Positions 26,275 through 36,376 of a stretch of DNA of 64,000 bases are shown one piece after another; position 1 is the first letter of the stretch, and each line of letters begins with the position of its first letter. Under the pieces are notes generated by a model, which had not been told where the DNA came from, made no database searches, and saw nothing but the letters and a program-made list of their open reading frames with translations. Location: contig NZ_JACJPY010000008.1 of assembly GCF_014696345.1 (NCBI RefSeq), positions 42,569 to 106,568 of the forward strand, written 5' to 3'. Both the position numbers and the translations under genes were made by a program. The DNA comes from Pseudanabaena cinerea FACHB-1277. Lineage in GTDB: Bacteria > Cyanobacteriota > Cyanobacteriia > Pseudanabaenales > Pseudanabaenaceae.

Positions 26275-26598
26275 ATGAATATTTTTGGTATTGGCTTACC
26301 TGAAATGATCCTGATTATGCTAGTTGCACTGTTGATTTTTGGACCCAAGAAATTACCAGAAATTGGGCGTAGCATGGGCAAAGCCATTAAGGGATTTCAA
26401 GATGCTTCCCGTGAGTTTGAATCGGAGTTTAAACGTGAGTCCGATCGCCTAGAACAAGAGCCAGCGATCGCCAAAACATCAGCAGCAGCAATCCCCGATG
26501 TAGTTGTCGATGAAGATGTTGCTACACCAGTGGCGGCGACAGTGGAGGTTTTAACTGCCCCTGAAACCAAGGAAGTGTCAAAGATCGCTGATGCCTGA
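26275..26598 (+). CDS. tatA: Twin-arginine translocase TatA/E-type protein
   Basis: 107 residues. Short N-terminus, membrane helix (about 5-22: LPEMILIMLVALLIFG), the FGP hinge, then the amphipathic helix KKLPEIGRSMGKAIKGFQDASREFE and an acidic, Ala/Val-rich disordered tail. TatA forms the pore for folded proteins carrying RR signals; no tatC is near. It overlaps pth by eight bases. Confidence 0.93.
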   Translation: MNIFGIGLPEMILIMLVALLIFGPKKLPEIGRSMGKAIKGFQDASREFESEFKRESDRLEQEPAIAKTSAAAIPDVVVDEDVATPVAATVEVLTAPETKEVSKIADA

Positions 26599-27208
26599 AA
26601 ATATATCAATCTCCTTAATAGTGGGGTTGGGTAATCCTGGTACAGAGTACGAACATACCCGCCACAATATCGGATTTATGGCGATCGATCGCCTAGCTAA
26701 GGCTTGGGATATCTCCCTTGGCAAAGAGAAGCGCTTTTACGGAGTTTTTGGAGAAGGACGACTATCGCGGCAAATGCTCACAGGCAACAAAATCCGTCTG
26801 CTCAAGCCCACCACCTACATGAATGCTTCGGGGCAGTCGGTTCGTGCCTGTGCAGACTGGTTTAAATGCAGCCCAAGCCAGATTTTGGTGATTTACGATG
26901 ATATGGACCTGCCCCTTGGTAAGTTGCGTTTGCGCCCTTCAGGTTCCGCAGGTGGTCACAATGGCATTAAATCGATGATTTCCCATCTCGGCACTCAAGA
27001 TTTTCCGCGTTTGCGCCTCGGCATTGGTCGAGCTAATAAGACGGGTGATGGGGCAAGTGTCACCAATCATGTTTTAGGTGGCTTTAGCAGTGCAGAGACT
27101 AAATTACTGCCTGATATTTTGCAGCTTGCCACAACCACTGTCGATAGTATTTTGAATGATGGCTTGGACAAAGCAATGAGTTTATATAACAGCCAGTCGG
27201 TTGGCTAA
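26591..27208 (+). CDS. pth: Peptidyl-tRNA hydrolase
   Basis: 205 residues. Landmarks: LIVGLGNPGTEYEHTRHNIGFMAID (catalytic His in TRHNIGF), LLKPTTYMNASGQSV, VIYDDMDLPLGKLRLRPSGSAGGHNGIKS and FPRLRLGIGR. It frees tRNA from prematurely released peptides. It starts inside the last codons of tatA, so it is translated by coupling. Confidence 0.96.
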   Translation: MPENISISLIVGLGNPGTEYEHTRHNIGFMAIDRLAKAWDISLGKEKRFYGVFGEGRLSRQMLTGNKIRLLKPTTYMNASGQSVRACADWFKCSPSQILVIYDDMDLPLGKLRLRPSGSAGGHNGIKSMISHLGTQDFPRLRLGIGRANKTGDGASVTNHVLGGFSSAETKLLPDILQLATTTVDSILNDGLDKAMSLYNSQSVG

Positions 27209-27336
27209 ACAAAGAATCTTCTGAATGCGGCGCTTGTAAAAGTTTCTCTTTAGCCAAGGCTATAATCACATAGAGCAGTGAGCTAAAATTGTTTGCTGTG
27301 GAATTTTTTGATTTTGTTGGGTTAGGTTGGTAAGTA

Positions 27337-29268
27337 ATGAGCGATCGCGGAACTAATGTAATAGCTTCAGCCAATCAAGTGGAATTTCTTGGTGAATTTG
27401 AGGTGGTGGTCGTTGGCGCAGGTCATGCTGGCTGTGAAGCGGCACTGGCAGCAGCGCGGATGGGCTGTCAAACCCTATTGCTGACCCTCAATCTCGATCG
27501 CATCGCTTGGCAACCCTGCAACCCCGCCGTTGGTGGTCCCGCCAAATCGCAACTCGTCCATGAGGTCGATGCCCTTGGCGGCGAAATGGCAAAAATTACC
27601 GATCGCACCTATTTACAAAAGCGGATTCTCAACAGCTCGCGGGGTCCCGCAGTATGGGCATTACGGGCGCAGACCGACAAGCGCGAATATGCCGCCGAAA
27701 TGAAAACGGTGGTGGAAAATGAGCCGAATCTCTCGGTACGGGAAGGTACGGTCATTAATGTGCTGCTCGATCCTAATCAAGCAATTATCGGAGTGGAAAC
27801 CCAATTTGGTGTGGGTTATGGTTGCAAAGCTGTAATCTTAACCACTGGCACATTTCTCAATGGCAAAATTTGGGTGGGCAATCGCTCCATGTCCGCAGGC
27901 AGGGCAGGGGAATTTGCGGTGACAGGACTAACGGAAACCCTAAATGCCTTGGGCTTTGTGACCGATCGCCTCAAAACGGGAACACCCGCAAGGGTCGATC
28001 GCCGCACCGTTGACTATAGCAAGATGGAAGTCCAGCCCTCTGATACCGAACAGAACTGGTTTAGTTTCGATCCCACTGCATGGGTAGAAAGGGAACAGAT
28101 GAACTGTTACCTCACCCGCACCACGCCCGAGACCCATCGGTTAATTCGCGAAAATCTGCACCTTACCCCTGTTTACGGTGGCTTCATCGATGCCAAAGGT
28201 CCGCGATATTGCCCTAGCATCGAAGATAAAATCGTGCGTTTTGCTGACAAAGAGAGCCATCAAATCTTTATCGAACCAGAGGGGCGCAATATTCCCGAAC
28301 TCTATATTCAAGGCTTCTCCACAGGAATGCCCGAAAATATTCAATTGCAAATGTTGCGATCGCTGCCAGGTTTAGAAAACTGCCAAATGCTCCGCGCCGC
28401 CTATGCCGTGGAATATGATTACATCCCCGCCACCCAGTGCTATCCCACCTTGATGACCAAATTGATCGAAGGGCTATTTTGTGCAGGGCAGATCAATGGC
28501 ACAACGGGCTATGAAGAGGCGGCGGCACAGGGCTTGATTGCGGGCATGAATGCGGCGCTCTTTGCCAATGGGCGCGAGATGGTGGTACTGCCTCGTGCCA
28601 GTAGTTATATCGGTACGCTCATCGATGACCTCTGCACCAAGGAACTGCGAGAGCCTTACCGTATGCTCACCAGCCGTTCGGAATATCGCTTAATTTTGCG
28701 ATCGGACAATGCCGATCGCCGCCTCACGCCCATTGGTCGCGAAATTGGTTTAGTGGATGATCGCCGTTGGCAAATGTTTTGCGATAAGCAAGAGCGCGTC
28801 CATAGAGAAGTACAGCGACTTAACGAAACCCGTGTCAAGGAAAAAGAAGAACTCGGTCAAAGAATTACCGCCGAGACTGGTGAAGTGATTCGCGGTGCAA
28901 TTACATTATCAGATTTATTACGCCGTCCTAAATTCAACTATGCGGAACTAATCCATTACGGCTTAGCCGATGCCAATCTCAATCGTTTTGAGCGTCTCGC
29001 CGCCGAAATCGAGGTGAAGTATGTGGGCTATATCCAACGTCAAGAACATCAAATCGAAGAAGTCGCCAAACATAGCGATCGCAAGTTACCTGCCGATATT
29101 GATTACAACGCGATCGACACCCTCTCCAAAGAATCACGGGAAAAGCTCAGCAAAATCCGCCCCATGACCATCGGACAGGCCACCCGCATCGGCGGCGTTA
29201 ATCCTGCGGATGTCAATGCCCTATTGGTATATTTAGAAATCCAACATCGACTCGCTGGCAAAAAGTAA
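27337..29268 (+). CDS. mnmG: tRNA uridine-5-carboxymethylaminomethyl synthase MnmG
   Basis: 643 residues. FAD-binding [19 protein letters not shown], then [33 protein letters not shown], the [15 protein letters not shown] block, [11 protein letters not shown] and [19 protein letters not shown]. The C-terminal helical domain is full length. With MnmE it modifies wobble uridine 34 of certain tRNAs. It stands alone here. Confidence 0.97.
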   Translation: MSDRGTNVIASANQVEFLGEFEVVVVGAGHAGCEAALAAARMGCQTLLLTLNLDRIAWQPCNPAVGGPAKSQLVHEVDALGGEMAKITDRTYLQKRILNSSRGPAVWALRAQTDKREYAAEMKTVVENEPNLSVREGTVINVLLDPNQAIIGVETQFGVGYGCKAVILTTGTFLNGKIWVGNRSMSAGRAGEFAVTGLTETLNALGFVTDRLKTGTPARVDRRTVDYSKMEVQPSDTEQNWFSFDPTAWVEREQMNCYLTRTTPETHRLIRENLHLTPVYGGFIDAKGPRYCPSIEDKIVRFADKESHQIFIEPEGRNIPELYIQGFSTGMPENIQLQMLRSLPGLENCQMLRAAYAVEYDYIPATQCYPTLMTKLIEGLFCAGQINGTTGYEEAAAQGLIAGMNAALFANGREMVVLPRASSYIGTLIDDLCTKELREPYRMLTSRSEYRLILRSDNADRRLTPIGREIGLVDDRRWQMFCDKQERVHREVQRLNETRVKEKEELGQRITAETGEVIRGAITLSDLLRRPKFNYAELIHYGLADANLNRFERLAAEIEVKYVGYIQRQEHQIEEVAKHSDRKLPADIDYNAIDTLSKESREKLSKIRPMTIGQATRIGGVNPADVNALLVYLEIQHRLAGKK

Positions 29269-29345
29269 AAGTCTCCCCAATTCTGCTCCAAATGACAATG
29301 CATATTTTTACTGGCTATGATGACTATGATGAAGCGAATAGAGCG

Positions 29346-30713
29346 TTACTTAACTAGGGTTTGTTTGCGGATATCAAACAAAGTTAAAACTGCATTTTTG
29401 ATCATCGCCATCACCTGGGGATCGCAACTAGCAATCAACTCCTCAGCAGTCAGCGTACCCTTAAAAAAATCCTTCGCTAGTTTCAACATTCTTTGCATTT
29501 CGCCAAACCCCATAGACTTGACCATAAAAGTTGCCACGGGTGAGTTTTTGACATCATAGCTAGAGTCAACAGTGCGCCCCTTATCCAATAGTTTTAAGAC
29601 TTCAGTTTCAAGGGCATTAGTCGGTTCGCAAGGATTAGTAACTTCGGGAAGAAACTGCTCTAAACCAACTACGGGCATATTCGGACTAGGTAACTCACCC
29701 ATCATTGTCGAAAGGGAAATATCACGCCCGATCCGAAATGATAAAGCTTCGAGAATGGCGATTGAGGTTAGTTTAGTGCCTAAATAGAGCCGCGATACTT
29801 CTAGATTCTGCTTAGTTTGTTCTAATAACTTGTAGTAGCTTTTTTCGTCTGGCTCATCACGATAGCGGCGAAATACTAATTCAGGCGAAAGGAAGTTCAT
29901 AAATCCTTCCATTTTTTGCATCGATACGCGATAGCCATGCACGCTGTAGGAATTTCCATTCTTGAGATCATGGTTAGTCTCTGGAATCAAGTTCCAAGTG
30001 TTATTCAAAAAACAAGAGGCATCGGGGCTGGCAAAGTTTTCCACATCTCGGTTAGAAATACGGACAGCCCGTTTAACGATGGTGGCGATCGCCTCATCAT
30101 CCCAACCAAACTCAAAGACCTCATTGGCTTCTACCAATCTGCCAAACAGGAGGTCAGAACAGGTCAAACCCGACTCAAATTTAGGACGAAAGGGAATAGT
30201 GGCTTCAATGCAGGCGGCAATTTCTGCCAAGATGGGCAGTGGCAGCATGGTTTGAAGGGTTTTGCAGGCAATAATGGCGCTCAAAAACTCGTTTTGTCCA
30301 GACATCGGCAGCAATGACTGTCCATGTTTGAATCCGAATAGCATCAATACCAGCCTAAAGATATCATCTTCTTGCAGTTCAGGTGGTTCTAGAATTACTA
30401 GTTTTTCTTGATCCTCTTTGATGTATGAACAAATGTAGCGGCTGATGTTGACGCTGATCCCCTGATCCACCTGTACATATACCAAGTCATGAAATAGAGC
30501 CGCAATAACTTCAACTTGATCGCCACCTTCGCCCACCTCGAAGATGTGATTGGGAGTATGAAATGAGCGCCAAGGTCCAGTCATCGTTTGGATGATCAGA
30601 TTGGAGATTGTGAGTAGCTGATGTTCATCTACTCGACCATGCAGGTCAGCGATCGCTTGTGTTAAACAATCTAGGCATTTCTGCTTATCTGTTTTATCTG
30701 TTGCCCTACTCAT
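29346..30713 (-). CDS. Large HD-like protein, function unknown
   Basis: 455 residues. The N-terminal third has WRSFHTPNHIFEV followed by VEVIAALFHDLVYVQVD. The His and the His-Asp pair match the first two metal ligands of HD-domain hydrolases of the COG4339 type. The remaining two thirds are helical with no motif I recognise (blocks FLSPELVFRRYRDEPDEKSYY and MGFGEMQRMLKLAKDFF). I recall such proteins in cyanobacteria only as hypothetical. It is divergent from the M16 peptidase pair. Confidence 0.65.
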   Translation of the reverse strand: MSRATDKTDKQKCLDCLTQAIADLHGRVDEHQLLTISNLIIQTMTGPWRSFHTPNHIFEVGEGGDQVEVIAALFHDLVYVQVDQGISVNISRYICSYIKEDQEKLVILEPPELQEDDIFRLVLMLFGFKHGQSLLPMSGQNEFLSAIIACKTLQTMLPLPILAEIAACIEATIPFRPKFESGLTCSDLLFGRLVEANEVFEFGWDDEAIATIVKRAVRISNRDVENFASPDASCFLNNTWNLIPETNHDLKNGNSYSVHGYRVSMQKMEGFMNFLSPELVFRRYRDEPDEKSYYKLLEQTKQNLEVSRLYLGTKLTSIAILEALSFRIGRDISLSTMMGELPSPNMPVVGLEQFLPEVTNPCEPTNALETEVLKLLDKGRTVDSSYDVKNSPVATFMVKSMGFGEMQRMLKLAKDFFKGTLTAEELIASCDPQVMAMIKNAVLTLFDIRKQTLVK

Positions 30714-31075
30714 CTAGATCATCTCCGCATTTAACGTCTTTCTGATTACAGCTCTTTAGAGATTGTTTTTTAGAGATTGTTATATAGATCGATTGAGAAC
30801 CACCCAAAATCTGCATATAGTTTGTTAGTGATTTGGATTTGGTGCAAAAAGTCAGGAATCCTAAATTTTGCAAGTTTAAGGGCTTATAAAGCTATAGATC
30901 CATTAGCTTGAGCCTAGAATTGTTGAAAACAGTCTATTTTGGGATCATTGATGAAAGAAAATTTAGCATGATTTGTTAGTCGTACACTATATATGATTCA
31001 TCAAATTAGAGCAGATGTATATCGTTAGTTTGGCTTGTATGGATATTTAGTATCAGAGAACACAGTCGCTAGGAG
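30714..31075. promoter_or_regulatory. Divergent promoter region, HD-like gene and M16 pair
   Basis: 362 AT-rich bases between divergent genes. A short direct repeat TAGAGATTGTT occurs twice near 30757-30785. Nothing else is recognised; promoters for both directions must lie here. Confidence 0.35.
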
Positions 31076-32452
31076 GTGCGTTTCATAATATTATTTTATA
31101 ATTTCTTAACAATTACAGTGCCAATTACCTGCGATCGCTCCACAGCAGCATTATCATCCCCTGTTTTTAGTCAAACTGGGGCTTCGGCAACATTTCTCAA
31201 GCTAAATCATGGCTTAACCCTGATCCATCAAGAAATATCCAGTGCGGCGGTGGTAAGTGTGGATATTTGGGTGAATGCGGGGGCAACTAGCGATCCTGTG
31301 GGGGCGGCAGGGATGGCGCACTTTTTAGAGCATATGATTTTTAAGGGGACTGAGGCGATCGCCTCTGGGGAATTTGACTTGGCGATCGAGACTGAGGGCG
31401 GCTCTTCCCGTGCGGCAACTAGCCATGACTATGCCCATTATGCCTTTACGGTTGCGGCTAATCAGTTTCCTAAGACCCTTGACTATCTGGCGCAAATGTT
31501 GCTAAACGCCAAAATTGATGCGGAGGCGATGGAGCAGGAAAGGCTGGTGGTATTGGAGGAATGGCGACAGGCAAATGATGATCCCGATTGGGTTGCCTAT
31601 CAGCATTTAATGACCACTGCCTATGGTGCACATCCCTATGGTGGTTCGGTATTAGGCAATGAGGAAAGTATTCGCAATATCACGGCTGTGCAGATGCGCG
31701 ATTATCACCGATCGCATTATATTCCTAGCCAAATGACGGTGGCGATCGCGGGGGCTGTTGATCGGGATGCCGCCATTGAGGTGGTGAACAATGCCTTTCG
31801 TAATAATTTTGCTGATCGGTTAGATCATTGCCAAGAGCCGATGGCAACCGTGGCAGCGACCGTGGCAATTACGGGGATCAACCGCCAAACCATGAGCTTG
31901 CCGCGCCTTAGTCAGAGTCGCCTAAATTTGGCATGGGTGGGCGTGGGTGTGGACAGTTTTGTGGAGGCGATTCAGTTGGAATTGCTGCTGACGGTATTGG
32001 TGGAGGGGCGATCGGCGCGATTGGTGCAGCAACTGGTGGCGGAGCGCGGCTGGGTACAGGATATTGCTGGCAGTTTCTCGCTGCAACAAGCGCCCAGTTT
32101 ATTTACGATCGCCGCTTATCTGGATGCTGAATATTTGGATCTGGTGGAAGCACATATTATCGAGCAGGTGCAGGATCTGCGCGATCGCCCCTTGCCATTG
32201 TCAGAATTAAATAAGGCAAAGCGATCGCTTAATAATAATTTCACCTTTGCCCTAGAGTCACCATCACAATTGGCGAGTTTCTTGGGATATCATGGTTTAT
32301 TGGGCTGTGAGAGCCTCTGTCGAGATTGGTCAACAGCGTATTGTGCCATTGTTCGCAATACCGAAGCTGAAGATTTACAGCATCTCGCTCAAAAGTATCT
32401 CTCCACCCAAAATTATGTTGTCACTAGGCTAATTGCTGAGGCTAATTCCTAA
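31076..32452 (+). CDS. M16-family zinc peptidase, catalytic member
   Basis: 458 residues as drawn. The inverted zinc motif HFLEH (82-86) in MAHFLEHMIFKGT and a downstream Glu helix (LVVLEEWRQA) show an active M16B peptidase. The N-terminal 30 residues are hydrophobic and could export it. It is followed two bases later by a second M16 gene lacking the zinc motif; the pair probably forms a processing-protease heterodimer. The start is uncertain: the GTG at 31076 overlaps a perfect AGGAGG, which is too close to serve it. Confidence 0.88.
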   Translation: MRFIILFYNFLTITVPITCDRSTAALSSPVFSQTGASATFLKLNHGLTLIHQEISSAAVVSVDIWVNAGATSDPVGAAGMAHFLEHMIFKGTEAIASGEFDLAIETEGGSSRAATSHDYAHYAFTVAANQFPKTLDYLAQMLLNAKIDAEAMEQERLVVLEEWRQANDDPDWVAYQHLMTTAYGAHPYGGSVLGNEESIRNITAVQMRDYHRSHYIPSQMTVAIAGAVDRDAAIEVVNNAFRNNFADRLDHCQEPMATVAATVAITGINRQTMSLPRLSQSRLNLAWVGVGVDSFVEAIQLELLLTVLVEGRSARLVQQLVAERGWVQDIAGSFSLQQAPSLFTIAAYLDAEYLDLVEAHIIEQVQDLRDRPLPLSELNKAKRSLNNNFTFALESPSQLASFLGYHGLLGCESLCRDWSTAYCAIVRNTEAEDLQHLAQKYLSTQNYVVTRLIAEANS

Positions 32453-32454
32453 AA

Positions 32455-33711
32455 ATGTCAAAACCAACTAGCGATCGCTTGGTGCTATCCAATGGCATTG
32501 TGGTGTTAGTAACTGAAAACCCGACGGCGGATATTGTCGCTGCGCGTTGTTTTTTTAAGGGCGGCGATCGGTTGATTACTGCACCCAAGGCGGGACTGCC
32601 TAATTTGGCGGCTTCTCTAATGACACGCGGCACGGATCGCTATTCTTCCTTAGAAATAGCCGAACAGGTGGAGTCTATCGGTGCATCCCTAGGCACTGAA
32701 TCGGCTAACGATTACTTTTTGCTGTCCTTGAAAACGATTTCGGCAGATTTTCATGATATGCTGTTGCTGAGCGCCGAGATCCTGCGATCGCCTAGCTATC
32801 CCAACAGTGAATTAGATCTAGAGCGTCGCCTCACCCTGCAATCGATCCGCTCACAACAGGAGCGTCCCCTCGCGATCGCCTACGAAAAGTTGCAGACCCT
32901 CGTCTATGGCGATCATCCCTATGGCTTGTCTAGCATTGGCACTGAGGACACCATCAACAATATCACTCGCGATCACTTGGTCGATTTTCACCATACCCAT
33001 TTACGCCCCGAAGAAATGGTGGTCAGCATTGCGGGTAAGATCAATCAGGAACAGGCGATCTCGCTCATTGGCGAAGCTTTTGGCGATTGGCATAGCCCCC
33101 AACCCGCGATCCCCATTTCAACACCAGTGCCAAATTTTCGACCGCAGTTAGTCACCCATGAGCAGGACACACAGCAGGCAGTGATCATGATTGGTTATCC
33201 TGCGCCGCCTATGGGTTCCCCCGACTATGCCGCCCTCAAAATTATTTCCACCTATCTTGGCAATGGTCTATCTAGCCGCCTATTTGTGGAATTGCGGGAA
33301 AAGCGGGGGCTTGCCTATGAGGTGTCAGCTTCCTATCCCAACCGCCTTGAAAATTCCCAATTTCTAGCCTATATGGGAACAGCCTCCCCAAATGCCAAGA
33401 TTGCCCTCGATGGTTTGCGCCACGAATGCGAACGCCTAGCTACGGAAAAATTAACGGATCAAGAATTAGCCACCTGCAAGAGCAAGCTGCTGGGTCAATA
33501 TGCCCTTGGCAAACAAACCAACGCTCAAATCGCTCAAATTTACGGCTGGTATGAGGTGATGGGCTTAGGCTTAGAATTCGATCGCTTATTTGTGGCAGCG
33601 ATCGCGGCGGTGACAGCCGATGATGTTTTGCAAGCTGCCCAAAGATATTTTCAGACTCCTGCTATTTCTGTTGTCGGTTCGGCTGATGCCTTGGCAAAAG
33701 TTACGGGATGA
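32455..33711 (+). CDS. M16-family peptidase homologue, non-catalytic partner
   Basis: 418 residues. The fold is complete, including the C-terminal arginine/tyrosine region RGLAYEVSASYPN. The zinc motif position reads LPNLAASLMTRGT, without His or Glu ligands, so it is probably inactive. In bacteria and mitochondria such subunits hold substrate for the active partner. The two-base gap from the upstream gene indicates one operon. Confidence 0.88.
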   Translation: MSKPTSDRLVLSNGIVVLVTENPTADIVAARCFFKGGDRLITAPKAGLPNLAASLMTRGTDRYSSLEIAEQVESIGASLGTESANDYFLLSLKTISADFHDMLLLSAEILRSPSYPNSELDLERRLTLQSIRSQQERPLAIAYEKLQTLVYGDHPYGLSSIGTEDTINNITRDHLVDFHHTHLRPEEMVVSIAGKINQEQAISLIGEAFGDWHSPQPAIPISTPVPNFRPQLVTHEQDTQQAVIMIGYPAPPMGSPDYAALKIISTYLGNGLSSRLFVELREKRGLAYEVSASYPNRLENSQFLAYMGTASPNAKIALDGLRHECERLATEKLTDQELATCKSKLLGQYALGKQTNAQIAQIYGWYEVMGLGLEFDRLFVAAIAAVTADDVLQAAQRYFQTPAISVVGSADALAKVTG

Positions 33712-33748
33712 ATTACGCATTCCCTAACAAGCGATCGCATAAAGCTTT

Positions 33749-33793
33749 AATACCAAATCAAGAAAAGGCTTAGCCATTTTTTGATTTGGTATT
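33749..33793. terminator. Bidirectional hairpin between M16 pair and PIN toxin
   Basis: AATACCAAATCA with a perfect complement, an A/T-rich inner stem and a GGCTTAGCCA loop. It ends within the stop codon of the convergent PIN gene and can terminate both transcripts. Confidence 0.7.
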
Positions 33794-34205
33794 ACGGACT
33801 TTGGGTTAGAAAGTCGGCTGGGGTGAGAATCTGGATATTTCTAAAAGGATGTAAAACTAACAAGTCGCGATTGCCTGTGATCAAATAATCAGCTTTGCCA
33901 TTGACGGCTACTTCCAGAAATTTATCGTCTTTCGGATCGCGACAGATGGTTATTGTCTCAGTAATCTTGATCGCTTCTATTTTGGATGCTAGGGTTTGCA
34001 AAAAATTTGAGCGTTTGAATAATGGGGCATAGCGATCGAATTTTTTACGGGTGAGGACTTCGGTTATTTCTGTGACTGTGGCTTCTGACATTAAAATAAT
34101 TCCATGAGCCATGCTGTAGTCAAATAGTTTTTGAGGTGGTGTATTTTTGCTCAAAATACTACTGATAAGCACATTGGTGTCGAGGACAAAGCGTAATTTA
34201 TTCAT
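33792..34205 (-). CDS. PIN-domain toxin (COG1569 type)
   Basis: 137 residues. PIN acidic residues are in FVLDTNVLISS (first Asp), TEITEVL (Glu) and CRDPKDDKFLEVAVNGKADYLITGNRDLL (Asp cluster). By family it is a ribonuclease toxin. Its start lies eight bases inside the end of the upstream small gene, the usual antitoxin-toxin coupling. It ends in a shared hairpin. Confidence 0.87.
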   Translation of the reverse strand: MNKLRFVLDTNVLISSILSKNTPPQKLFDYSMAHGIILMSEATVTEITEVLTRKKFDRYAPLFKRSNFLQTLASKIEAIKITETITICRDPKDDKFLEVAVNGKADYLITGNRDLLVLHPFRNIQILTPADFLTQSP

Positions 34206-34413
34206 CTTCTAGAAGTTTCTCTAGTATTTCTGGGGTTAATCCGTTGGCTTCGGCTTCGTCTCGAAGATCGGCAACTATATCTTCTAAGGATTCTTCTAAT
34301 GAACGTTTTAAGATAGATGTCATTAGTGCTTGAAATTGTTGTTGGCTCTGTGGTTTGAATGCTTTATACACCCTAGCAATTTCTGGTTCGACTTCGATGG
34401 TGATGGTTTCCAT
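34198..34413 (-). CDS. Antitoxin of the PIN toxin
   Basis: 71 residues. It begins METITIEVEPEIARVYKAFKP, a beta strand plus helix typical of ribbon-helix-helix DNA-binding antitoxins, and then an acidic helical tail (EESLEDIVADLRDEAEANG) that would cover the toxin. It precedes and overlaps the PIN gene. By family it also represses its own operon. Confidence 0.8.
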   Translation of the reverse strand: METITIEVEPEIARVYKAFKPQSQQQFQALMTSILKRSLEESLEDIVADLRDEAEANGLTPEILEKLLEDE

Positions 34414-34437
34414 AATTTACCTTGACGTAACAGTTAT

Positions 34438-34599
34438 TTATAGATTTCTAAGTTGGACATATTCACATAATGCTTGCAACTGATAAGCGTTTGGTTTTGC
34501 ATCCTTATGTTTCATACTGACTTCGGCGATCGCCATGTTAATTTTCATTTTTTTAATGGCAATTAGATAAATTTCAGATTGAAAATTTTCAAGAGACAT
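34438..34599 (-). CDS. Short open frame, possible gene remnant
   Basis: 53 residues starting MSLENFQSEIYLIAIKKMKI. The frame is open for 16 more codons upstream with protein-like sequence (YKIVLVLSDGCVV) but no standard start, which suggests a decayed gene. Not recognised. It lies 24 bases upstream of the antitoxin on the same strand. Confidence 0.3.
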   Translation of the reverse strand: MSLENFQSEIYLIAIKKMKINMAIAEVSMKHKDAKPNAYQLQALCEYVQLRNL

Positions 34600-34719
34600 A
34601 ACCACACACCCATCACTTAATACCAGTACAATTTTATAGTCTGTGTAGCATTAAACTATTACTAATAGTCAGCCGTAGACATCTTTTCCCCGTCCAAATT
34701 GATCCCAAAATCGCCTTTT

Positions 34720-34884
34720 TTACACCGTAATGGGAAATCGATCCAAATACTCAAACTTGTCACCTAAATAACGGGTTGAGGTTGCCTCTTGGCGAAACTG
34801 CTCAAGAATATAGCGACTTAATCCCTGTTGTTCACAAAAAGGTCTGATGGCATGGAGAGTCAAATGGTCATCCAGCCCAATCAC
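34720..34884 (-). pseudogene. Short open frame, possible truncated gene
   Basis: 54 codons from a GTG: IGLDDHLTLHAIRPFCEQQ ... LGDKFEYLDRFPITV. Amino-acid composition is protein-like, but the frame begins after a nearby stop and no good start or ribosome site exists. Probably the 3' end of a degraded gene; family unknown. Confidence 0.3.
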
Positions 34885-34984
34885 ACATACTTCCGCGATC
34901 GCCGACTACATCTAGAAAAACCTAAAAATCCAAAATTAGCTATATTACTAAAAGCCCATTGAAGCCGCGAAACCGCAGACTTCT

Positions 34985-36376
34985 TTACTCAATCCATTGA
35001 CGAGCGATATACCAAGTTAGTAAACCCGTGAGCAGGGCGATCGCACTGAGGGAAAAAATAACGCGCTGCAAACCAAAATACGATTCGGCGATACCAGCCA
35101 CCGACAGGGGCAGGCTGAGGGCGATATTTACAGCGTTGTTTTGTAAACCAAACACTTTGCCGCGTACTTCTTCGGGAGTTTCCTCTTGAATTACGGTTTG
35201 CATCGGGATCACACATAGCCCACCGAATATACCAGTGCCAGCGATCGCCACTAGTCCTAACCAAAAGCGATCGCTAAATATTGCCAACATTCCTAAAAAT
35301 ACCGCCATACCCAAGGAACCAATCAAAGCAAGGGTTTGGCGGCTGCAACTATGCCCTAATTTCGCCACGATGCCCGCACCGATCGCCATGCCCACACTTG
35401 CCACTGCCAATAAAAAGCCAAACTGCTCCGATTTAATTTCGGGCATTACCTCCGCCAGTCGCACCGCCAAAACCGTGAGCGCCGCAATAATCGAAAATGT
35501 GCAAATTAGCTGGATTAATGCTGACAGAGAGGTTTTCTTATGCCTGAGATATTGCAAGCCCTCTTTGATATCTTCCCAAATATGCAGGCGATCGCGATGT
35601 AAATTTTCCTTGGTTTCTCCAGTTTTCAGCAATAGCAAAATCAACCCTGCTAGTAAATAACTGCCACCCACTAAAGCTTCTTGACCAAAGTCTTGCCATA
35701 GATGATCCGATAGGGCTAACAATGGCTCCCCAAGGGCAAAGCCCAAAATCAAAGCCGCCATAATCGTGGTTGTGTAGAGGGAATTGGCGGCTAACAACTG
35801 AGGCTTATCGACCACGAGAGTAATCGCGGACTGCTCGGCGGGGGTAAAAAATTGGGTAAAGGTGGATACACAAAAAGTAATGGCTAGTAAGCCCCAAAAG
35901 CCTGTGGGTGCGCCCCAAGGTAAGGTACTGCCCTTGGTTGCCCATAGCAATAGAGGAATACAAATAACTAGCAGCCCCCGCACAATATTGGAACTAACTA
36001 AAACCGTTTTTTTATTCCAGCGATCGACATAAACCCCAGCGATCGAGCCAAACAAAATCGCGGGAATGGTAAATGAAACCATGACTGCGGAGACCCACCC
36101 GCTAATGGTTTCGCCGCGCTGCTGAAATTGGGTAGAAACGATCGCAATTACCAGCACTAAAAATATTTTGTCGGCAATCTGCGAAAAAACTTGACCACTC
36201 CATAGGGACAGAAAATTAGGATTTTTTAAAACCGATGGTGAATTGACTGTTACATCTAAGGCAGCTTCATTCCGAGAAATTTCTGTAACCTTACCGTTGG
36301 TTTGTCCAGCGTCTGCATGGGTGGAATGGTGATCTTCTGGCAGGTTGGGGGTGGGAGGATCGAATAAATGGGTCAT
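34985..36376 (-). CDS. MFS transporter, EntS-like
   Basis: 463 residues with a polar 50-residue N-terminus and about 12 membrane helices. LWSGQVFSQIADKIFLV and AGVYVDRWNKKTVLVSSNIVRGLL are typical of the MFS_3 (enterobactin-exporter-like) branch; QEETPEEVRGKVFGLQNNAVNIA is its second-half counterpart. Substrate unknown. It overlaps the recO stop by four bases (ATGA) and is therefore in an operon with it, an arrangement without an obvious functional link. Confidence 0.85.
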   Translation of the reverse strand: MTHLFDPPTPNLPEDHHSTHADAGQTNGKVTEISRNEAALDVTVNSPSVLKNPNFLSLWSGQVFSQIADKIFLVLVIAIVSTQFQQRGETISGWVSAVMVSFTIPAILFGSIAGVYVDRWNKKTVLVSSNIVRGLLVICIPLLLWATKGSTLPWGAPTGFWGLLAITFCVSTFTQFFTPAEQSAITLVVDKPQLLAANSLYTTTIMAALILGFALGEPLLALSDHLWQDFGQEALVGGSYLLAGLILLLLKTGETKENLHRDRLHIWEDIKEGLQYLRHKKTSLSALIQLICTFSIIAALTVLAVRLAEVMPEIKSEQFGFLLAVASVGMAIGAGIVAKLGHSCSRQTLALIGSLGMAVFLGMLAIFSDRFWLGLVAIAGTGIFGGLCVIPMQTVIQEETPEEVRGKVFGLQNNAVNIALSLPLSVAGIAESYFGLQRVIFSLSAIALLTGLLTWYIARQWIE

